From NCBI GenBank assembly GCA_020025175.1, contig JAHHSM010000100.1:1-5901 (forward strand): 5,901 nucleotides of DNA. Direction: 5' to 3'. The notes under the pieces are model-generated. The model ran no database searches. It had not been told where the DNA came from and saw only the letters and a program-made list of their open reading frames with translations. How positions within the stretch are numbered: position 1 is the first letter of the stretch; each line of letters begins with the position of its first letter. Of the stretch, positions 5,831 to 5,901 are shown in pieces. Origin of the DNA: Oscillospiraceae bacterium (GTDB lineage: Bacteria; Bacillota; Clostridia; Oscillospirales; Oscillospiraceae). A program made the position numbers and the translations under genes.

Positions 5831-5901
5831 ATTTTACAGGTTCACAGGCATTTGCTTTGCGGCAGACTTTTTTTCTATTCTCTAAGCAGGGCAACCGCCA
5901 C

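Noticed and set aside
5829..5900. Minus-strand frame open from the right edge, ending TAA at 5829-5831, as a possible C-terminus of IS3 OrfB
   Set aside because: The 23 visible residues lack the usual OrfB C-terminal pattern (SPVEYR-like) and the other two frames have stops. There is too little sequence to call; I see no supported gene in 5831-5901.

Overview
The window looks like accessory DNA from a low-to-middling GC Firmicute, most likely a gut Clostridia (Lachnospiraceae or Ruminococcaceae type). This rests on AGGAGG-type ribosome binding sites on almost every gene, the Firmicute style of the two-component and ABC proteins, and an IS3-type transposase fragment at one edge. No ribosomal RNA, tRNA, CRISPR array or housekeeping gene is present, so the taxon cannot be fixed further. 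All supported genes lie on the minus strand and read from right to left.

Right edge (about 5586-5901): a remnant of an IS3-family insertion sequence. It holds a possible terminal inverted repeat or bidirectional terminator (5792-5830), an orfA promoter, and a 52-codon OrfA stub that loses its family sequence near codon 40 and stops inside the promoter of the next gene. Middle (377-5547): a four-gene module of OmpR/PhoB-family response regulator, histidine kinase with two membrane segments and almost no external loop, MacB/LolD-type ATPase, and an 877-residue FtsX-type permease with two large external domains. Regulator and kinase overlap by 4 bp (ATGA). ATPase and permease are 14 bp apart. 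A 142-bp gap with its own promoter separates the two pairs. Left edge (1-376): no convincing protein gene, but two hairpins, a third promoter of the same type, and a strong ribosome binding site in front of a two-codon reading frame.

The most useful observation is regulatory. Three places (5569-5601, 3722-3754 and 206-238) share one layout on the minus strand: two 11-bp direct repeats related to TGTGACATTTC, then exactly 5 bp, then a -10 hexamer. This resembles a pho box and is most simply read as the binding site of the response regulator encoded here. The regulator would control itself, induce the transporter, and drive a third transcript leaving the window on the left.

Working model: the kinase senses membrane stress or an antimicrobial peptide, perhaps through the permease, and phosphorylates the regulator. 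The regulator then raises transporter expression. The gene families and layout are direct readings. The substrate, the sensing route and the identity of the third target are inference.
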